Shown here: piece by piece, positions 54,897-64,000 of the stretch
Position numbering within the stretch: position 1 is the first letter of the stretch
Layout: the number at the start of each line of letters is the position of its first letter
Assembly: GCF_006475605.1 (NCBI RefSeq)
Contig: NZ_SSBC01000010.1
Coordinates: forward strand, 434,001-498,000
Source of the DNA: Asticcacaulis tiandongensis
GTDB lineage: Bacteria > Pseudomonadota > Alphaproteobacteria > Caulobacterales > Caulobacteraceae
Direction of reading: 5' to 3'
Length of the DNA stretch: 64,000 bases
Made by a program: the position numbers and the translations under genes
Notes under the pieces: generated by a model
Databases searched by the model: none
Told to the model about the DNA's origin: nothing
What the model saw: only the letters and a program-made list of their open reading frames with translations

Positions 54897-56089
54897 ACTT
54901 CCTGATTGGTATTGTCCCGTTTCTGTTGCTGATTTCACTGATCGTGACCATTCACGAGCTGGGGCATTTCAGTGTTGCGCGTCTGTTTAAAACCAAGGTT
55001 GACCGGTTCTCTGTTGGGTTTGGCCCTGTGTTGTGGTCGCGTCGGGATAAGAATGGTGTGCTGTGGTGCATCAGCGCCCTGCCTTTGGGGGGCTACGTCA
55101 AATTTTCAGGCGATGAGCATGTGTCCTCGATGTCGCCAACGGCTGAGGATTTGCAATTGGCACGCGAAGCCATTGCGGCCCGTGAGGGCTATGGGGCGGA
55201 AAAGGCCTATTTTCATTTCAAACCCGTCTGGCAGCGCTTCCTGATCGTTGCCGCAGGGCCAATGGCCAATTTTGTACTGGCGATTATCCTGTTTGCCGTC
55301 GTTTTCGGCATTACGGGCAAAGGCATGGCGCCCGGCACAATTTCTCAGGTAATGCCTGACAGTGTGGCTGAAGCGGCGGGTTTCAAGGTTGGCGACCGTA
55401 TCCTAAGGGTTGACGGGCGCAAGATCGAACGGTCTCAGGATGTAGTGATGCTTATTCATCTGAGGGCTGATACGCCTGTGCGGATGGATGTCCTGCGTGA
55501 TGGGTCACCCCTGACGATTACGGCGACCCCGGCGCGTAAGCTGATGTCCGGCCCGGACGAACATGTGCCTGTCTATGGCGGACAACTGGGGATCGGTGTC
55601 GGCGACGGGCCGCGTCGCATGTTATGGCCGCATGAGGCGCTGTGGAGCGGCGTCCAGATGACCGGCAATATTCTGGACACCACCGTGACCTATATCGGGC
55701 GCATTTTCACCGGTAAGGAAAGTGGTGACCAGTTGAGTGGCGTGCTGGGCATGACAAAGGTCGCCGGAGACATGACCGCTCAGGTAGCGGCGGATGATGT
55801 GCCGAACGGTCATAAGGCGATCAACTGGATTTTTACCATGATCCAGATGGCTGCCATTATTTCGGTCGGAATCGGGTTTATCAATCTGCTGCCCATACCA
55901 GTTCTTGATGGCGGGCATCTGGTTTTTTATACCTTTGAGGCCTTGTTCCGTAAGCCTTTGAGCGCCGCTGTACAGGGTATAGGCTACAGATTTGGGTTAA
56001 TGGCCTTGTTAGGCTTAATGTTGTTCGCTACATGGAATGACCTGAACCGCATGGGGCTGGTCAAATTCTTCGGGGGGCTTTTTTCGTGA
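54893..56089 (+). CDS. rseP: RseP/MmpA family site-2 protease
   Basis: Inner-membrane zinc metalloprotease that cuts membrane segments of regulators. 398 residues. The zinc motif HELGH is in VTIHELGHFSVARLF, the third ligand is in LLPIPVLDGGHLVFY, and one PDZ domain (about 140-215, GTISQVMPDSVAEAAGFKVGDRILRVDG) sits between helices. The Caulobacter orthologue MmpA cleaves the polarity factor PodJ. Family members with one PDZ domain are usual in alphaproteobacteria, versus two in E. coli. Confidence 0.95.
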   Translation: MNFLIGIVPFLLLISLIVTIHELGHFSVARLFKTKVDRFSVGFGPVLWSRRDKNGVLWCISALPLGGYVKFSGDEHVSSMSPTAEDLQLAREAIAAREGYGAEKAYFHFKPVWQRFLIVAAGPMANFVLAIILFAVVFGITGKGMAPGTISQVMPDSVAEAAGFKVGDRILRVDGRKIERSQDVVMLIHLRADTPVRMDVLRDGSPLTITATPARKLMSGPDEHVPVYGGQLGIGVGDGPRRMLWPHEALWSGVQMTGNILDTTVTYIGRIFTGKESGDQLSGVLGMTKVAGDMTAQVAADDVPNGHKAINWIFTMIQMAAIISVGIGFINLLPIPVLDGGHLVFYTFEALFRKPLSAAVQGIGYRFGLMALLGLMLFATWNDLNRMGLVKFFGGLFS

Positions 56090-56160
56090 GCGGATCAAAT
56101 TATAAGAATGCCTGCCGGAGCTTTTTCGGCAGGACGAACAGATCACAGATGACAGGCCAT

Positions 56161-58581
56161 ATGAAACGCGATTCATCTATTTATTCAGGCGTAAGCCTTC
56201 CGGCACTCATGCTGGCCGTTATGGCCACGGCATTTTCGGCTCCTGCCGCTCTGGCGCAGGGTGCGCCGACGGATCCGTTGCAGACGGCTCCCGCTGATCC
56301 GGTGGCGACACGCGCACCGGCGTCTCCGACCATCACCATCAGCCGTATTCGTGTTGAGGGCAATGAACGTATCGATGCCGCCAGCGTCACATCTTATCTG
56401 CCGGTGCAGGTCGGTCAGACGGTCAATGACGTGCTGATTGATGAATCGGTAAAGACCCTGTTCCGCACGGAACTGTTTTCGGACGTGCAGATCGTACTTG
56501 AAGGACAGGAAATGGTCGTCAGCGTTGTCGAAGCGCCGATCATCAATCAGGTGGTCTTTGAGGGCAACAGCGCCCTGTCGAAAGACAAACTGCGTGATGA
56601 GGTCACCATTCGCCCGCGCGGCATCTTTACGCGCGCCCGTGTTCAGGCCGATGTTCAGCGTATTATCGAGCTTTATCGCCGTTCGGGCCGTATCTCGGCG
56701 ACTGTATCGCCTAAGATCGTTGAACTGCCGCAAAAGCGCGTCGATCTTATTTTTGAGATCAATGAAGGCGTCAAGACCGGCGTTTCCAATGTCAACTTTG
56801 TCGGCAACCGCGCTTATTCGGATAATGAACTGGCGGGTGTGATCGTTACCCGTAAATCATCCTGGTGGAAGTTCTTCTCGTCGAACGACAACTACGACCC
56901 TGACCGGATTGACTATGACCGCGAGCAATTGCGGAAATTCTATACTAATCGCGGCTATTATGATTTCCGCGTAGTCTCGGCGGTGGCAGAACTGACGCCT
57001 GACCGCAAGGACTTCGCCATCACCTATACGATTGACGAAGGCGAGAAATATAATTTCGGCCGCGTAACGGTAAAGACGGAAAACGACCGTCTGAGCGCCG
57101 AAAACCTTGAGCGCATGTTGCCGGTTCAGTCGGGTCAGCTTTATGAATCCGACCTGATCGAAAAGGCCGTCGAAGGCCTGACCTATGCCGCTGGACAGGC
57201 CGGTTTCGCCTTTGTGGACGTGCGTCCGCAGGATACCGGAAACCCTGAAACCCGCACGGTTGATGTCACTTTCAATGTACGTGAAGGTGCGCGCGTCTAT
57301 ATCGACAAGATCAATGTTGTCGGCAATGCCCGTACGCTCGACCGCGTTATTCGCCGTGAAATGCTGGTGTCCGAAGGCGATGCCTACAACAAGGCGCTGA
57401 TTGAGCGTTCGCGTATGTTCGTGGGCTCGCTGGGCTTCTTCAAGGATGTTGAGATCACCGATAAACCGACGGGCCAGCCGGATCGCACCAATATTGAAGT
57501 GGCGATCACCGAGCAGCCAACGGGCGAACTGAGCTTCGGGGCGGGCTTCTCGTCCTATGAAAAATTCATTCTCGATGTCGGTATTACCGAGCGTAACTTC
57601 CGAGGTCGCGGTCAGAACGTGCGGGCGCGGGTGTCCTGGGGGTCAATCCAGAAAAACATCGACTTCAGCTTTACTGAGCCGCGCTTTATGGGCCGTGATG
57701 TCTCCGCCGGTTTTGACCTGTTCCACAGCCAGCTCGATTATGCGCGCTATTCCGGCTATCAGTCCGAAAGCACCGGTGCGGCCGTACGTGTCGGTTATAA
57801 CCTGAATGGTTTCAGTGTACTGCGTCTGCGTTATAACCTGCGTCAGGACAAGCTGAACTATGGCACCAGCTTCAACTGTGATGACCTGCTCTATAGCTGC
57901 GGTAACGGCCTGACCTCATCGGTCGGCTATACGCTGTCGTTCGACCGCCGTAACGACTATATGCTGCCGACGCGTGGCTGGGTTGTGAATCTGCGTCAGG
58001 ACTTCGCCGGTCTTGGGGGCGATGTCTCCTATATCCGTTCCGAACTGGAAGGCAGCTGGTATCATGGCTTCCGCAAGGACATGATCCTCAGTGTAAATGG
58101 TCAGGTCGGAAATATTGCTGCCTGGCAAGGTGACTCGATCCGCATCAACGACCGCTTTTTTAAGGGCGGCACGACCTTCCGTGGCTTTGAAAGCGCCGGT
58201 ATCGGCCCGCGGGACAACTCAACGACCTATGCGCTTGGCGGGGAAACCTATGCCATCGGGACGGTGGAGTTGGGGATTCCTAACGGCTTGCCTGAACAAT
58301 ATGGCCTGAAAACCGCCTTGTTCATGGATGTCGGGACACTGGGTGGCGTAGATGATCGCCTTAAATACTGCACCTCTACGCAGGCACTGGCTGGACAGTG
58401 TGCGGCCGGACAACGCAATGCAAACATTGTCGATGATCTGTCCCTGCGCGTTGTGGCCGGTGTCACCATTCGCTGGAAGTCGCCCATGGGCCCGATCCAG
58501 TTCGATATCAGCCAGATTATCCGCAAGGAAGACTACGACAAGACGGAAACCTTCCGCTTCTCGCAATCGACACAATTCTAA
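56161..58581 (+). CDS. bamA: Outer membrane protein assembly factor BamA
   Basis: Central component of the beta-barrel assembly machine. 806 residues from ATG 56161; a GTG at 56086 would overlap rseP but gives a poor leader. Signal peptide KRDSSIYSGVSLPALMLAVM...AALAQG, then five POTRA domains (about 60-440) and the 16-strand barrel. The conserved lid-loop motif is TTFRGFESAGIGPRD, and the last residue is Phe as required for BAM recognition. Confidence 0.96.
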   Translation: MKRDSSIYSGVSLPALMLAVMATAFSAPAALAQGAPTDPLQTAPADPVATRAPASPTITISRIRVEGNERIDAASVTSYLPVQVGQTVNDVLIDESVKTLFRTELFSDVQIVLEGQEMVVSVVEAPIINQVVFEGNSALSKDKLRDEVTIRPRGIFTRARVQADVQRIIELYRRSGRISATVSPKIVELPQKRVDLIFEINEGVKTGVSNVNFVGNRAYSDNELAGVIVTRKSSWWKFFSSNDNYDPDRIDYDREQLRKFYTNRGYYDFRVVSAVAELTPDRKDFAITYTIDEGEKYNFGRVTVKTENDRLSAENLERMLPVQSGQLYESDLIEKAVEGLTYAAGQAGFAFVDVRPQDTGNPETRTVDVTFNVREGARVYIDKINVVGNARTLDRVIRREMLVSEGDAYNKALIERSRMFVGSLGFFKDVEITDKPTGQPDRTNIEVAITEQPTGELSFGAGFSSYEKFILDVGITERNFRGRGQNVRARVSWGSIQKNIDFSFTEPRFMGRDVSAGFDLFHSQLDYARYSGYQSESTGAAVRVGYNLNGFSVLRLRYNLRQDKLNYGTSFNCDDLLYSCGNGLTSSVGYTLSFDRRNDYMLPTRGWVVNLRQDFAGLGGDVSYIRSELEGSWYHGFRKDMILSVNGQVGNIAAWQGDSIRINDRFFKGGTTFRGFESAGIGPRDNSTTYALGGETYAIGTVELGIPNGLPEQYGLKTALFMDVGTLGGVDDRLKYCTSTQALAGQCAAGQRNANIVDDLSLRVVAGVTIRWKSPMGPIQFDISQIIRKEDYDKTETFRFSQSTQF

Positions 58582-58631
58582 GTCAAATTCAAGTTAACGC
58601 CTTATCTCATAGGTCTACAGAGTAAACGAAC

Positions 58632-59279
58632 ATGAAAACATATCTTCTTCCGCTCAGCCTGATGCTTGTGGCCTCTGTGGCTCAGGCACAAACCCCCGCA
58701 GCGCCTGCCGCGCCGGCACCTGTAACCAACCCCGGACCGGTCATTCCGGGCGTCTGCGTCTATTCCAACGAAGCCGTTATGCGTAACGCTAACGTTTCCA
58801 AGGCGGCCATGACGCGCCTTGAGCAGCTTTCGACCGCTGCCGAAGCCGAACTGGCCCCTGATCTCAAGGTGCTTGAGACGGAACGTGAGGCTATTGTGAA
58901 ACAACAGCAGGCCGGTGCAACCCAGCAAACCCTTCAGCCGCTGGTTCAGGCCCTGAGCACCAAGGCGCAGACCTTCTCTGACAAGGCGTTCATCGTCAAT
59001 CAGGAGCTGTCGCGCACCGAACAGCAGGCCAATGCCCAACTGGCTCAGGTCATCGGCCCTGTGCTGAATACGACCTATGAAAGCCGTAAGTGCGGTATGC
59101 TGGTTGATCGCGCGGCTGTTTTGTTCGCCAATCCGGCTATGGATATCACCAGCGAAGTGATTGACAAGCTCAATGCTTCGAACGTAACGGTAGACATCAA
59201 GCGCGTGGTCATCAATGAGGCCGACCGTCAGCGTTTGCTGCAACTCAAGGCCCAGCAAGAGGCGCAGCAAGGCGGTTAA
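58632..59279 (+). CDS. Skp/OmpH family periplasmic chaperone
   Basis: 215 residues with a signal peptide (about 1-20, LLPLSLMLVASVAQAQ), a Pro/Ala linker, and a long helical region rich in Gln/Glu/Leu (about 65-160). Skp-type chaperones carry unfolded outer membrane proteins to BamA; the position directly after bamA supports this. It is longer than E. coli Skp (161). Ends in a Gln-rich tail (QLKAQQEAQQGG). Confidence 0.85.
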   Translation: MKTYLLPLSLMLVASVAQAQTPAAPAAPAPVTNPGPVIPGVCVYSNEAVMRNANVSKAAMTRLEQLSTAAEAELAPDLKVLETEREAIVKQQQAGATQQTLQPLVQALSTKAQTFSDKAFIVNQELSRTEQQANAQLAQVIGPVLNTTYESRKCGMLVDRAAVLFANPAMDITSEVIDKLNASNVTVDIKRVVINEADRQRLLQLKAQQEAQQGG

Positions 59280-59314
59280 TAAGGCGGTTAATACCGGGAA
59301 AGTACGTCGCACAC

Positions 59315-60331
59315 ATGCCGGATCTGCGGTTTTTTGATGTCGGGTCGCGGATTGAACTCGATCAGATATTGGAACTCTCGGGTGCCGTTGTGGCTGATGA
59401 AGCACAACGGGGATGTGGCTATGTGACCGGTTGCGCACCTCTGTCTGAAGCGGGCAGGGGTGAGGCAACCTATTTCAGTGACCGGCGTTATCTATCCAGT
59501 CTTAAACAAACCAGAGCCGAATACGTCTTTGTGCATCGCAAGGATGTCGCTCTGGTGCCTGAGGGCAGTGTGGCCCTGATCAGCGGTTCGCCGCAGGCCT
59601 CGTGGGCGCGGCTATCGGCGCGCCTTTATAGTCCCAAGTTTCATCAGGGCGCGCAGGCAATTCATCCCGATGCGCGTATCGAGCCTGATGTTACGCTGGG
59701 GGTAGGGGTGGTTATCGGTCAGGGCGCGGAAATCGGCAGCGGGACGCGTATCGATGCCTATACGGTCATCGGGCCAGGCTGTGCGATTGGCCGCAATTGC
59801 CGTATAGGCGCACAGGCGACTATCTATTGTGCTTTGGTCGGTGATCGGGTGCAACTGTCTGCGGGGGTAAGAATTGGTGAGGCCGGTTTTGGCGTGTCAC
59901 ATGATTCCCGGGGTCTGGTGGATGTGCCGCAGCTGGGCCGCGTTATCATTCAGGATGATGTCAGTATAGGGGCCGGTACCTGCGTTGATCGTGGGGCCTA
60001 TGACGACACCGTAATCGGCGAAGCGTCCAAGATCGACAATATGGTGCAAATCGCGCATAACGTCAGGCTGGGGCGAAATGTGATTGTGGCGGCCCACTCA
60101 GGGCTTTCGGGGTCGGTTAAGGTGGCTGACGGCGCCAAGTTTGGCGGACGGGCGGGCATTATCGACCATATTGATATTGGTGAAGGCGCTATCGTTGCGG
60201 CGGGCGCTATCGTGTTTAAGGATGTACCGGCAGGGCAGATGTGGTCGGGTTTTCCGGCCAAGCCGTCGCGCCAGTTTCTGCGTGAAGCGGCCTGGCTGGC
60301 CAAGAGCGCGGCGTCTAAGGATAAGGGTTAA
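59315..60331 (+). CDS. lpxD: UDP-3-O-acylglucosamine N-acyltransferase
   Basis: Third step of lipid A synthesis: adds the second hydroxyacyl chain. 338 residues: an N-terminal uridine-binding domain (about 1-105, with ATYFSDRRYLSSLKQT), then a left-handed beta-helix of hexapeptide repeats (about 110-320), with the catalytic His in DNMVQIAHNVRLGRN. A C-terminal helix (about 318-338) follows. Five bases separate it from fabZ. Confidence 0.97.
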   Translation: MPDLRFFDVGSRIELDQILELSGAVVADEAQRGCGYVTGCAPLSEAGRGEATYFSDRRYLSSLKQTRAEYVFVHRKDVALVPEGSVALISGSPQASWARLSARLYSPKFHQGAQAIHPDARIEPDVTLGVGVVIGQGAEIGSGTRIDAYTVIGPGCAIGRNCRIGAQATIYCALVGDRVQLSAGVRIGEAGFGVSHDSRGLVDVPQLGRVIIQDDVSIGAGTCVDRGAYDDTVIGEASKIDNMVQIAHNVRLGRNVIVAAHSGLSGSVKVADGAKFGGRAGIIDHIDIGEGAIVAAGAIVFKDVPAGQMWSGFPAKPSRQFLREAAWLAKSAASKDKG

Positions 60332-60336
60332 CGGAT

Positions 60337-60825
60337 ATGATAATCGAAGATACGTCAGATGTGGCGGAAGCAGAAAGTGGCCTGGATGTCGGCTATCAGG
60401 AAGTCCTGAAGCGGATTCCGCACCGTTATCCGTTCCTGTTGATTGATCGCGGTGAAAGCTGGATCAAGAACAAATCAATGGTCGGCATCAAGAACGTTAC
60501 GTTCAATGAGCCGTTCTTTAATGGTCATTTTCCGGAAAATCCGGTCATGCCGGGTGTGCTGATCATCGAGGCTCTGGGGCAGACCGGTGCGGTTCTGATG
60601 TCCAAGTCTCTCGATGTGTCCGTCGAAGGCAAGACTATCTTCTTCCTTGGGGTGGATGGCGTTAAATTCCGCAGTCCTGTCCGTCCGGGCGACCAGCTTA
60701 AGCTGCATGTTGAGGTGGTGCGTCACCGGGGTGACGTCTTCAAGTTCCGTGGCGAAGCCAAGGTTAATGGTAAGGTCGTTTGCGAAGCTGAGTTTTCCGC
60801 CATGGTCGTTGAGGTGCCTAAATGA
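60337..60825 (+). CDS. fabZ: (3R)-hydroxyacyl-ACP dehydratase FabZ
   Basis: Dehydrates hydroxyacyl-ACP in fatty acid elongation, competing with LpxA/LpxD for the same substrate. 162 residues. [12 protein letters not shown] is near the N-terminus; the active-site His and Glu are in [20 protein letters not shown]. The short N-terminal extension (about 1-25) is acidic. Its stop overlaps the lpxA start by 4 bases. Confidence 0.98.
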   Translation: MIIEDTSDVAEAESGLDVGYQEVLKRIPHRYPFLLIDRGESWIKNKSMVGIKNVTFNEPFFNGHFPENPVMPGVLIIEALGQTGAVLMSKSLDVSVEGKTIFFLGVDGVKFRSPVRPGDQLKLHVEVVRHRGDVFKFRGEAKVNGKVVCEAEFSAMVVEVPK

Positions 60826-61622
60826 GTGAGGCGACGCCCGTCATTCATCCTACGGCCATAGTTGATTCCGCGGCCAGACTGGGGCGCAATGTGCGTATCG
60901 GGCCGTGGTCGATCGTCGGGCCGCAGGTGACGCTTAAGGACGGTGTGCATCTGCAATCGCATGTCGTGGTGGATGGTCTTACCGAGGTGGGCGAAGATAC
61001 CCATGTGCATCCCTTTGCCGTTCTAGGTGGTGCGCCACAACATCTGGCGCATAAGGGCGAAGATACACGTCTGATTATTGGAGCGCGCAACCAGATACGT
61101 GAGCATGTCACCATGCATACCGGCACGGTCAGCGGTGGCGGTGAGACGCGGGTGGGGAATGACTGCCTGTTTATGGTTGGCTCGCATGTCGCTCATGATG
61201 CCGAAGTCGGCAACAATGTCGTGATGGCCAATAATGCCTCTATCGGTGGCCATGTGCATGTCGGGGACTTTGTGTTTCTCGGCGGGCTTTGCGGCGTGCA
61301 TCAATATGTGCGCATAGGTCGTTACAGCTTTGTCGGCGGCGCCGCTATGGTGACCAAGGACGTGATTCCCTATGGTTCCGTCTGGGGCAATCATGCGCGT
61401 CTTGAGGGGCTTAATCTGGTGGGGCTGAAACGGCGTGGTTTCTCGCGCGACCTGATCAATTCCATGCGAACGGCGTATCGCATGATGTTTGCCCCCGAAG
61501 GCACGTTTCAGGAGCGACTGGACGATGTGCTGGAAAACTTCTCTGATATTCCGCAAATCGTAGAGATTGTTCAGTACATCCGTGAGGACTCCAACCGTCC
61601 GATCTGTTTGCCGGATGCCTGA
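60822..61622 (+). CDS. lpxA: UDP-N-acetylglucosamine acyltransferase
   Basis: First step of lipid A synthesis. 266 residues, hexapeptide-repeat beta-helix. The N-terminus [20 protein letters not shown] is typical, the catalytic His lies in [18 protein letters not shown], and the Gly-rich [16 protein letters not shown] follows. The C-terminal helical part includes [14 protein letters not shown]. Translationally overlaps fabZ upstream and lpxI downstream. Confidence 0.98.
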   Translation: MSEATPVIHPTAIVDSAARLGRNVRIGPWSIVGPQVTLKDGVHLQSHVVVDGLTEVGEDTHVHPFAVLGGAPQHLAHKGEDTRLIIGARNQIREHVTMHTGTVSGGGETRVGNDCLFMVGSHVAHDAEVGNNVVMANNASIGGHVHVGDFVFLGGLCGVHQYVRIGRYSFVGGAAMVTKDVIPYGSVWGNHARLEGLNLVGLKRRGFSRDLINSMRTAYRMMFAPEGTFQERLDDVLENFSDIPQIVEIVQYIREDSNRPICLPDA

Positions 61623-62475
61623 GGTTCAGCCTAAAATCGGTCTGCCCAAGATCGGTCTGATAGCGGGCGGCGGTGCCGTGCCGGTCGAGGTGGCGCGTTA
61701 TCTGAAGCAGAGCGGACGCGCCTATTATGTGGTTCGCCTTGAAGGCATGGCGGAGGTAGAGCTATCGGATCATCCGGGGCGGGATATATCTGTCGGCCAT
61801 TTTGCCGAGATTTTTACCGCTCTGGCACAGGCGCAGGTTCGCCATATCTGCATGGTTGGCTATGTTAAGCGACCGGATTTCGGCACCATGCCGCGCGATA
61901 GCGGCGGTGTGGCGCATCTGCCGGCCATTGAGCAAGCGGGGCGCGGTGGTGATGACGGTCTGTTGCGGCAGGTCGCCCGTATGTTCGAGGCTCAGGGCTT
62001 TGTTATCGAAGGCGCGCACGAGGCCAATCCGCAGTTATTGCTGACGGAGGGCTTACTAGCGGGGCCTGAACCGTCACCGGTGGTGCGGGAAGACCTTGAA
62101 GAAGCCTTTCGCATTGCGACGGCTATAGGGGCGCTAGACATCGGGCAGGCGGCTGTGGTGGCCGGCAAGATTACGCTGGCTGTTGAGGCACAGGAAGGCA
62201 CAGATGCGATGCTTCGCCGCATTCCCGCCCTGCCTCAGCCTCTGATAGGGAATGCATATAACCGCAAAGGGGTGCTGGCCAAGGTCTGCAAGCCCATTCA
62301 GGATCGGCGACTGGACATGCCGACGATTGGTGTGGCGACGGTCGAGGCCGCCTCTGAGGCCGGTTTATGTGGTATAGTTGGTCAGGCGGGCTCTATACTG
62401 GTTGTCGATAAGGCGCGCACCTTTGCGCGTGCAGAAGAACTGGGGCTTTTCATCTATGGCCATATCGCCGGATAA
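61615..62475 (+). CDS. lpxI: UDP-2,3-diacylglucosamine pyrophosphatase LpxI
   Basis: Hydrolyses UDP-2,3-diacylglucosamine to lipid X, replacing LpxH. 286 residues from ATG 61615, overlapping the lpxA stop by 8 bases; the longer frame from 61567 runs inside lpxA. Features: [20 protein letters not shown] at the N-terminus, [29 protein letters not shown], and the conserved [18 protein letters not shown] with an acidic region near the end. The Caulobacter orthologue (CC1910) is the founding member of the family. Located between lpxA and lpxB as expected. Confidence 0.95.
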   Translation: MPEVQPKIGLPKIGLIAGGGAVPVEVARYLKQSGRAYYVVRLEGMAEVELSDHPGRDISVGHFAEIFTALAQAQVRHICMVGYVKRPDFGTMPRDSGGVAHLPAIEQAGRGGDDGLLRQVARMFEAQGFVIEGAHEANPQLLLTEGLLAGPEPSPVVREDLEEAFRIATAIGALDIGQAAVVAGKITLAVEAQEGTDAMLRRIPALPQPLIGNAYNRKGVLAKVCKPIQDRRLDMPTIGVATVEAASEAGLCGIVGQAGSILVVDKARTFARAEELGLFIYGHIAG

Positions 62476-63649
62476 ATCCACGGCTGACGCCGGGGTGCCC
62501 AAAAAACTGATGATCATTGCGGCAGAGGCTTCTGGCGATGCGCTGGGGGCAGGGCTTATGCGGGCGCTGGTGGCGCAATCTGAAACGCCGCTGACCTTTT
62601 GTGGCGTAGGCGGTCATCAGATGCGCGCGCTGGGGGTCGAAAGCCCTTTCGATATTGCCCAACTGTCCATTCTGGGCATGAGCGAGGGGCTTAAGGCCTA
62701 CAAACGCGTCAAGGCGCGTGTCGCGGACACCGTGGCGCTGGCGCTGGCGGAAAAGCCCGATGCTGTGGTCCTGATCGACTCATGGGGATTCACACTGCGG
62801 GTGGCCAAGGGCATTCGTGAGGTCATGCCGGACGTTCCCCTGATCAAATATGTTGGGCCGCAGGTGTGGGCGACGCGTCCCGGCCGTGCGAAGACATTGG
62901 CGCAAAGCGTTGATTTGCTTCTGGCTTTACATAAGATGGATGCGCCCTATTTCGAGGCCGAAGGACTTGAGACGGTTGTCGTTGGCAATCCGGCGCTCAA
63001 TGTCGATTTTTCCCGTGCCGATCCTGAGGGCTTTCGCGACGCCCACGGGTTGAAGCCGGATACACCTCTGCTTCTGGTCCTGCCGGGCAGCCGTCCGGCG
63101 GAGATCAGACGCCTGATGCCGGTTTTCATCGAAACCCTGCAACATCTGTCGGCTGTCTATCCTGAACTTCGGTTTGTTATGCCGGTTGCCGATACAGTGC
63201 GTAAGCGGGTGCTTGAACAGGTTCAGGGACTTGATCTGCCCCTGATTATGACCGACACCGAAGCGGATAAACTCAGTGCCATGCAGGCAGCGGATGTGGC
63301 TCTGGCCTGTTCGGGAACCGTGAGTACGGAACTGGCGCTATCGGGTTGTCCGATGATTATCGCCTATAAGGTGGAATGGCTGACCTATTTTATTTTCAAG
63401 CGTTTTTCACCGCTTAAATATGTCACCCTGTTCAACATCGTGGCGGATAAGGACATCGCGCCGGAATTCATCCAGAAAGACTGCTCGGCCGATAATCTGG
63501 TGCAAGCTGTGAGCACAAGGCTGAATGACCCCAGTCTTAGGGCGCGTCAGACGGCGGAACAGTTTGCGGCACTTGATCTGATGGGGCGGGGACAAAAGCC
63601 GCCTGCGGAACTGGCGGCGGCGGCGGTCATAAAACACTTAAATCTATAA
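62456..63649 (+). CDS. lpxB: Lipid-A-disaccharide synthase
   Basis: GT19 glycosyltransferase condensing lipid X with UDP-diacylglucosamine. 397 residues from ATG 62456, which overlaps the lpxI end by 20 bases; the longer frame from 62378 lies inside lpxI. Motifs: LMIIAAEASGDALGAGLM, PLIKYVGPQVWATRPGRAK, LVLPGSRPAEIRRLMPV, and LACSGTVSTELALSGCPMII. Last gene of the operon, ending at a clear terminator. Confidence 0.97.
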   Translation: MAISPDKSTADAGVPKKLMIIAAEASGDALGAGLMRALVAQSETPLTFCGVGGHQMRALGVESPFDIAQLSILGMSEGLKAYKRVKARVADTVALALAEKPDAVVLIDSWGFTLRVAKGIREVMPDVPLIKYVGPQVWATRPGRAKTLAQSVDLLLALHKMDAPYFEAEGLETVVVGNPALNVDFSRADPEGFRDAHGLKPDTPLLLVLPGSRPAEIRRLMPVFIETLQHLSAVYPELRFVMPVADTVRKRVLEQVQGLDLPLIMTDTEADKLSAMQAADVALACSGTVSTELALSGCPMIIAYKVEWLTYFIFKRFSPLKYVTLFNIVADKDIAPEFIQKDCSADNLVQAVSTRLNDPSLRARQTAEQFAALDLMGRGQKPPAELAAAAVIKHLNL

Positions 63650-63683
63650 AAAAACCGCCGCAGATAACTGCAGCGGTTTTTTT
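63648..63683. terminator. Bidirectional terminator between lpxB and gltA
   Basis: CCGCCGCAG (63655-63663) pairs with CTGCAGCGG (63668-63676) apart from one C/A mismatch, flanked by A7 on the left and T7 on the right, so it can stop transcription from both convergent genes. Confidence 0.88.
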
Positions 63684-63690
63684 GTTCGAC

Positions 63691-64000
63691 TTAACCGCGT
63701 TGTGACAGCGGTACAAAGTCACGTGCCGCAGAACCGGTATAGATCTGGCGCGGACGACCGATCTTTTGCGATGGGTCTTCGATCATTTCTTTCCACTGAG
63801 CGATCCAGCCCACGGTGCGCGCCAGAGCGAATAGCACGGTGAACATGGTGGTCGGGAAGCCCATGGCCGACAGGGTGATGCCGGAATAGAAGTCGATGTT
63901 CGGGTACAGCTTGCGCGAAACGAAGAAGTCATCGTTCAGGGCGATACGTTCCAGTTCACGGGCAACCTGAAGCAGCGGGTCATTTGGATCACCCACAGCC
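63691..64000 (-). CDS. gltA: Citrate synthase, C-terminal part (cut by window end)
   Basis: The last roughly 103 residues of citrate synthase (condenses acetyl-CoA and oxaloacetate); the remainder lies beyond base 64000. The recognised C-terminal block is [20 protein letters not shown], including the active-site Asp region, then [21 protein letters not shown] and GRPRQIYTG. It ends [13 protein letters not shown], convergent with lpxB. Confidence 0.97.
   Translation of the reverse strand, partial: AVGDPNDPLLQVARELERIALNDDFFVSRKLYPNIDFYSGITLSAMGFPTTMFTVLFALARTVGWIAQWKEMIEDPSQKIGRPRQIYTGSAARDFVPLSQRG

Noticed and set aside
1-64000. tRNA genes, CRISPR arrays, insertion sequences, prophage or attachment sites
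   Set aside because: I looked through the intergenic gaps and saw no T-loop/anticodon patterns, repeat-spacer arrays, transposases or terminal repeats.

Overview
This window looks like a chromosomal segment of a Caulobacterales alphaproteobacterium, most likely Asticcacaulis or a close relative. Three points support this. The gene order from the lolD region through dnaE, rpsB-tsf-pyrH-frr-uppS-cdsA-dxr-rseP-bamA-skp-lpxD-fabZ-lpxA-lpxI-lpxB to gltA, and the amiC/PBP1A/prfB block beside rne, match what I know of Caulobacter. The flagellins are short and multi-copy, and lie next to a FlaEY-like protein. The GC content appears lower than in Caulobacter proper. I see no insertion sequences, prophage, CRISPR array, tRNA or rRNA; almost everything is vertically inherited core genome.

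Layout. 1-7.9 kb: a flagellar filament cluster (three divergent flagellins, a FlaG-like protein, a 959-residue FlaEY-like propeller protein) followed by two envelope proteins of unknown function. 8-12.8 kb: ssb, gyrA, coaD and a secreted cyclophilin, closed by a strong bidirectional terminator. 12.8-17.8 kb (minus strand): a DsbA/DsbG-like thiol protein, a BepA-like M48/TPR protease and RNase E with a Caulobacter-type PNPase-docking tail. 18.4-23.5 kb: amidase, PBP1A and prfB with a programmed +1 frameshift. 23.5-27.1 kb (minus): a TonB-dependent receptor and TldD. 27.6-35.3 kb: the aa3 cytochrome c oxidase locus (ctaC, D, B, a small CoxF-like gene, ctaG, ctaE, SURF1) and an M16 peptidase. 35.4-37.2 kb: a PdeA-type GEDEF/EAL c-di-GMP phosphodiesterase. 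37.2-38.6 kb (minus): a PhoX-like Tat-exported phosphatase. 38.9-44.7 kb: rplM-rpsI, argC, a DUF1467 protein, proS and the LolCDE-type lipoprotein exporter. 44.8-48.4 kb: a 28-codon membrane peptide gene that I identify as a probable SidA (SOS-induced division inhibitor), preceded by a LexA-like operator, then dnaE. 48.6-63.6 kb: a long, tightly packed run for translation, isoprenoid and phospholipid synthesis, outer membrane assembly and lipid A synthesis. The window ends inside gltA on the minus strand.

How the genes work together. The left end builds and regulates the flagellar filament. A sigma-54 promoter, repeated CGGTAATT-type dyads and two leader hairpins ahead of the second flagellin fit FlbD and FlbT control. 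The right-hand operon couples ribosome subunits and recycling (S2, EF-Ts, RRF) to envelope biogenesis (UppS, CdsA, Dxr, RseP/MmpA, BamA, Skp, LpxD/FabZ/LpxA/LpxI/LpxB). PdeA, RseP/MmpA and SidA homologues all belong to Caulobacter polarity and cell-cycle circuits.

The least obvious items are the unlabelled small gene at 44840-44926 (sidA-like), the 53-codon gene at 31426-31587, the prfB recoding site, the non-acidic residue in the GyrA quinolone pocket, and several structured mRNA leaders. All identifications rest on reading the sequence; no searches were run.
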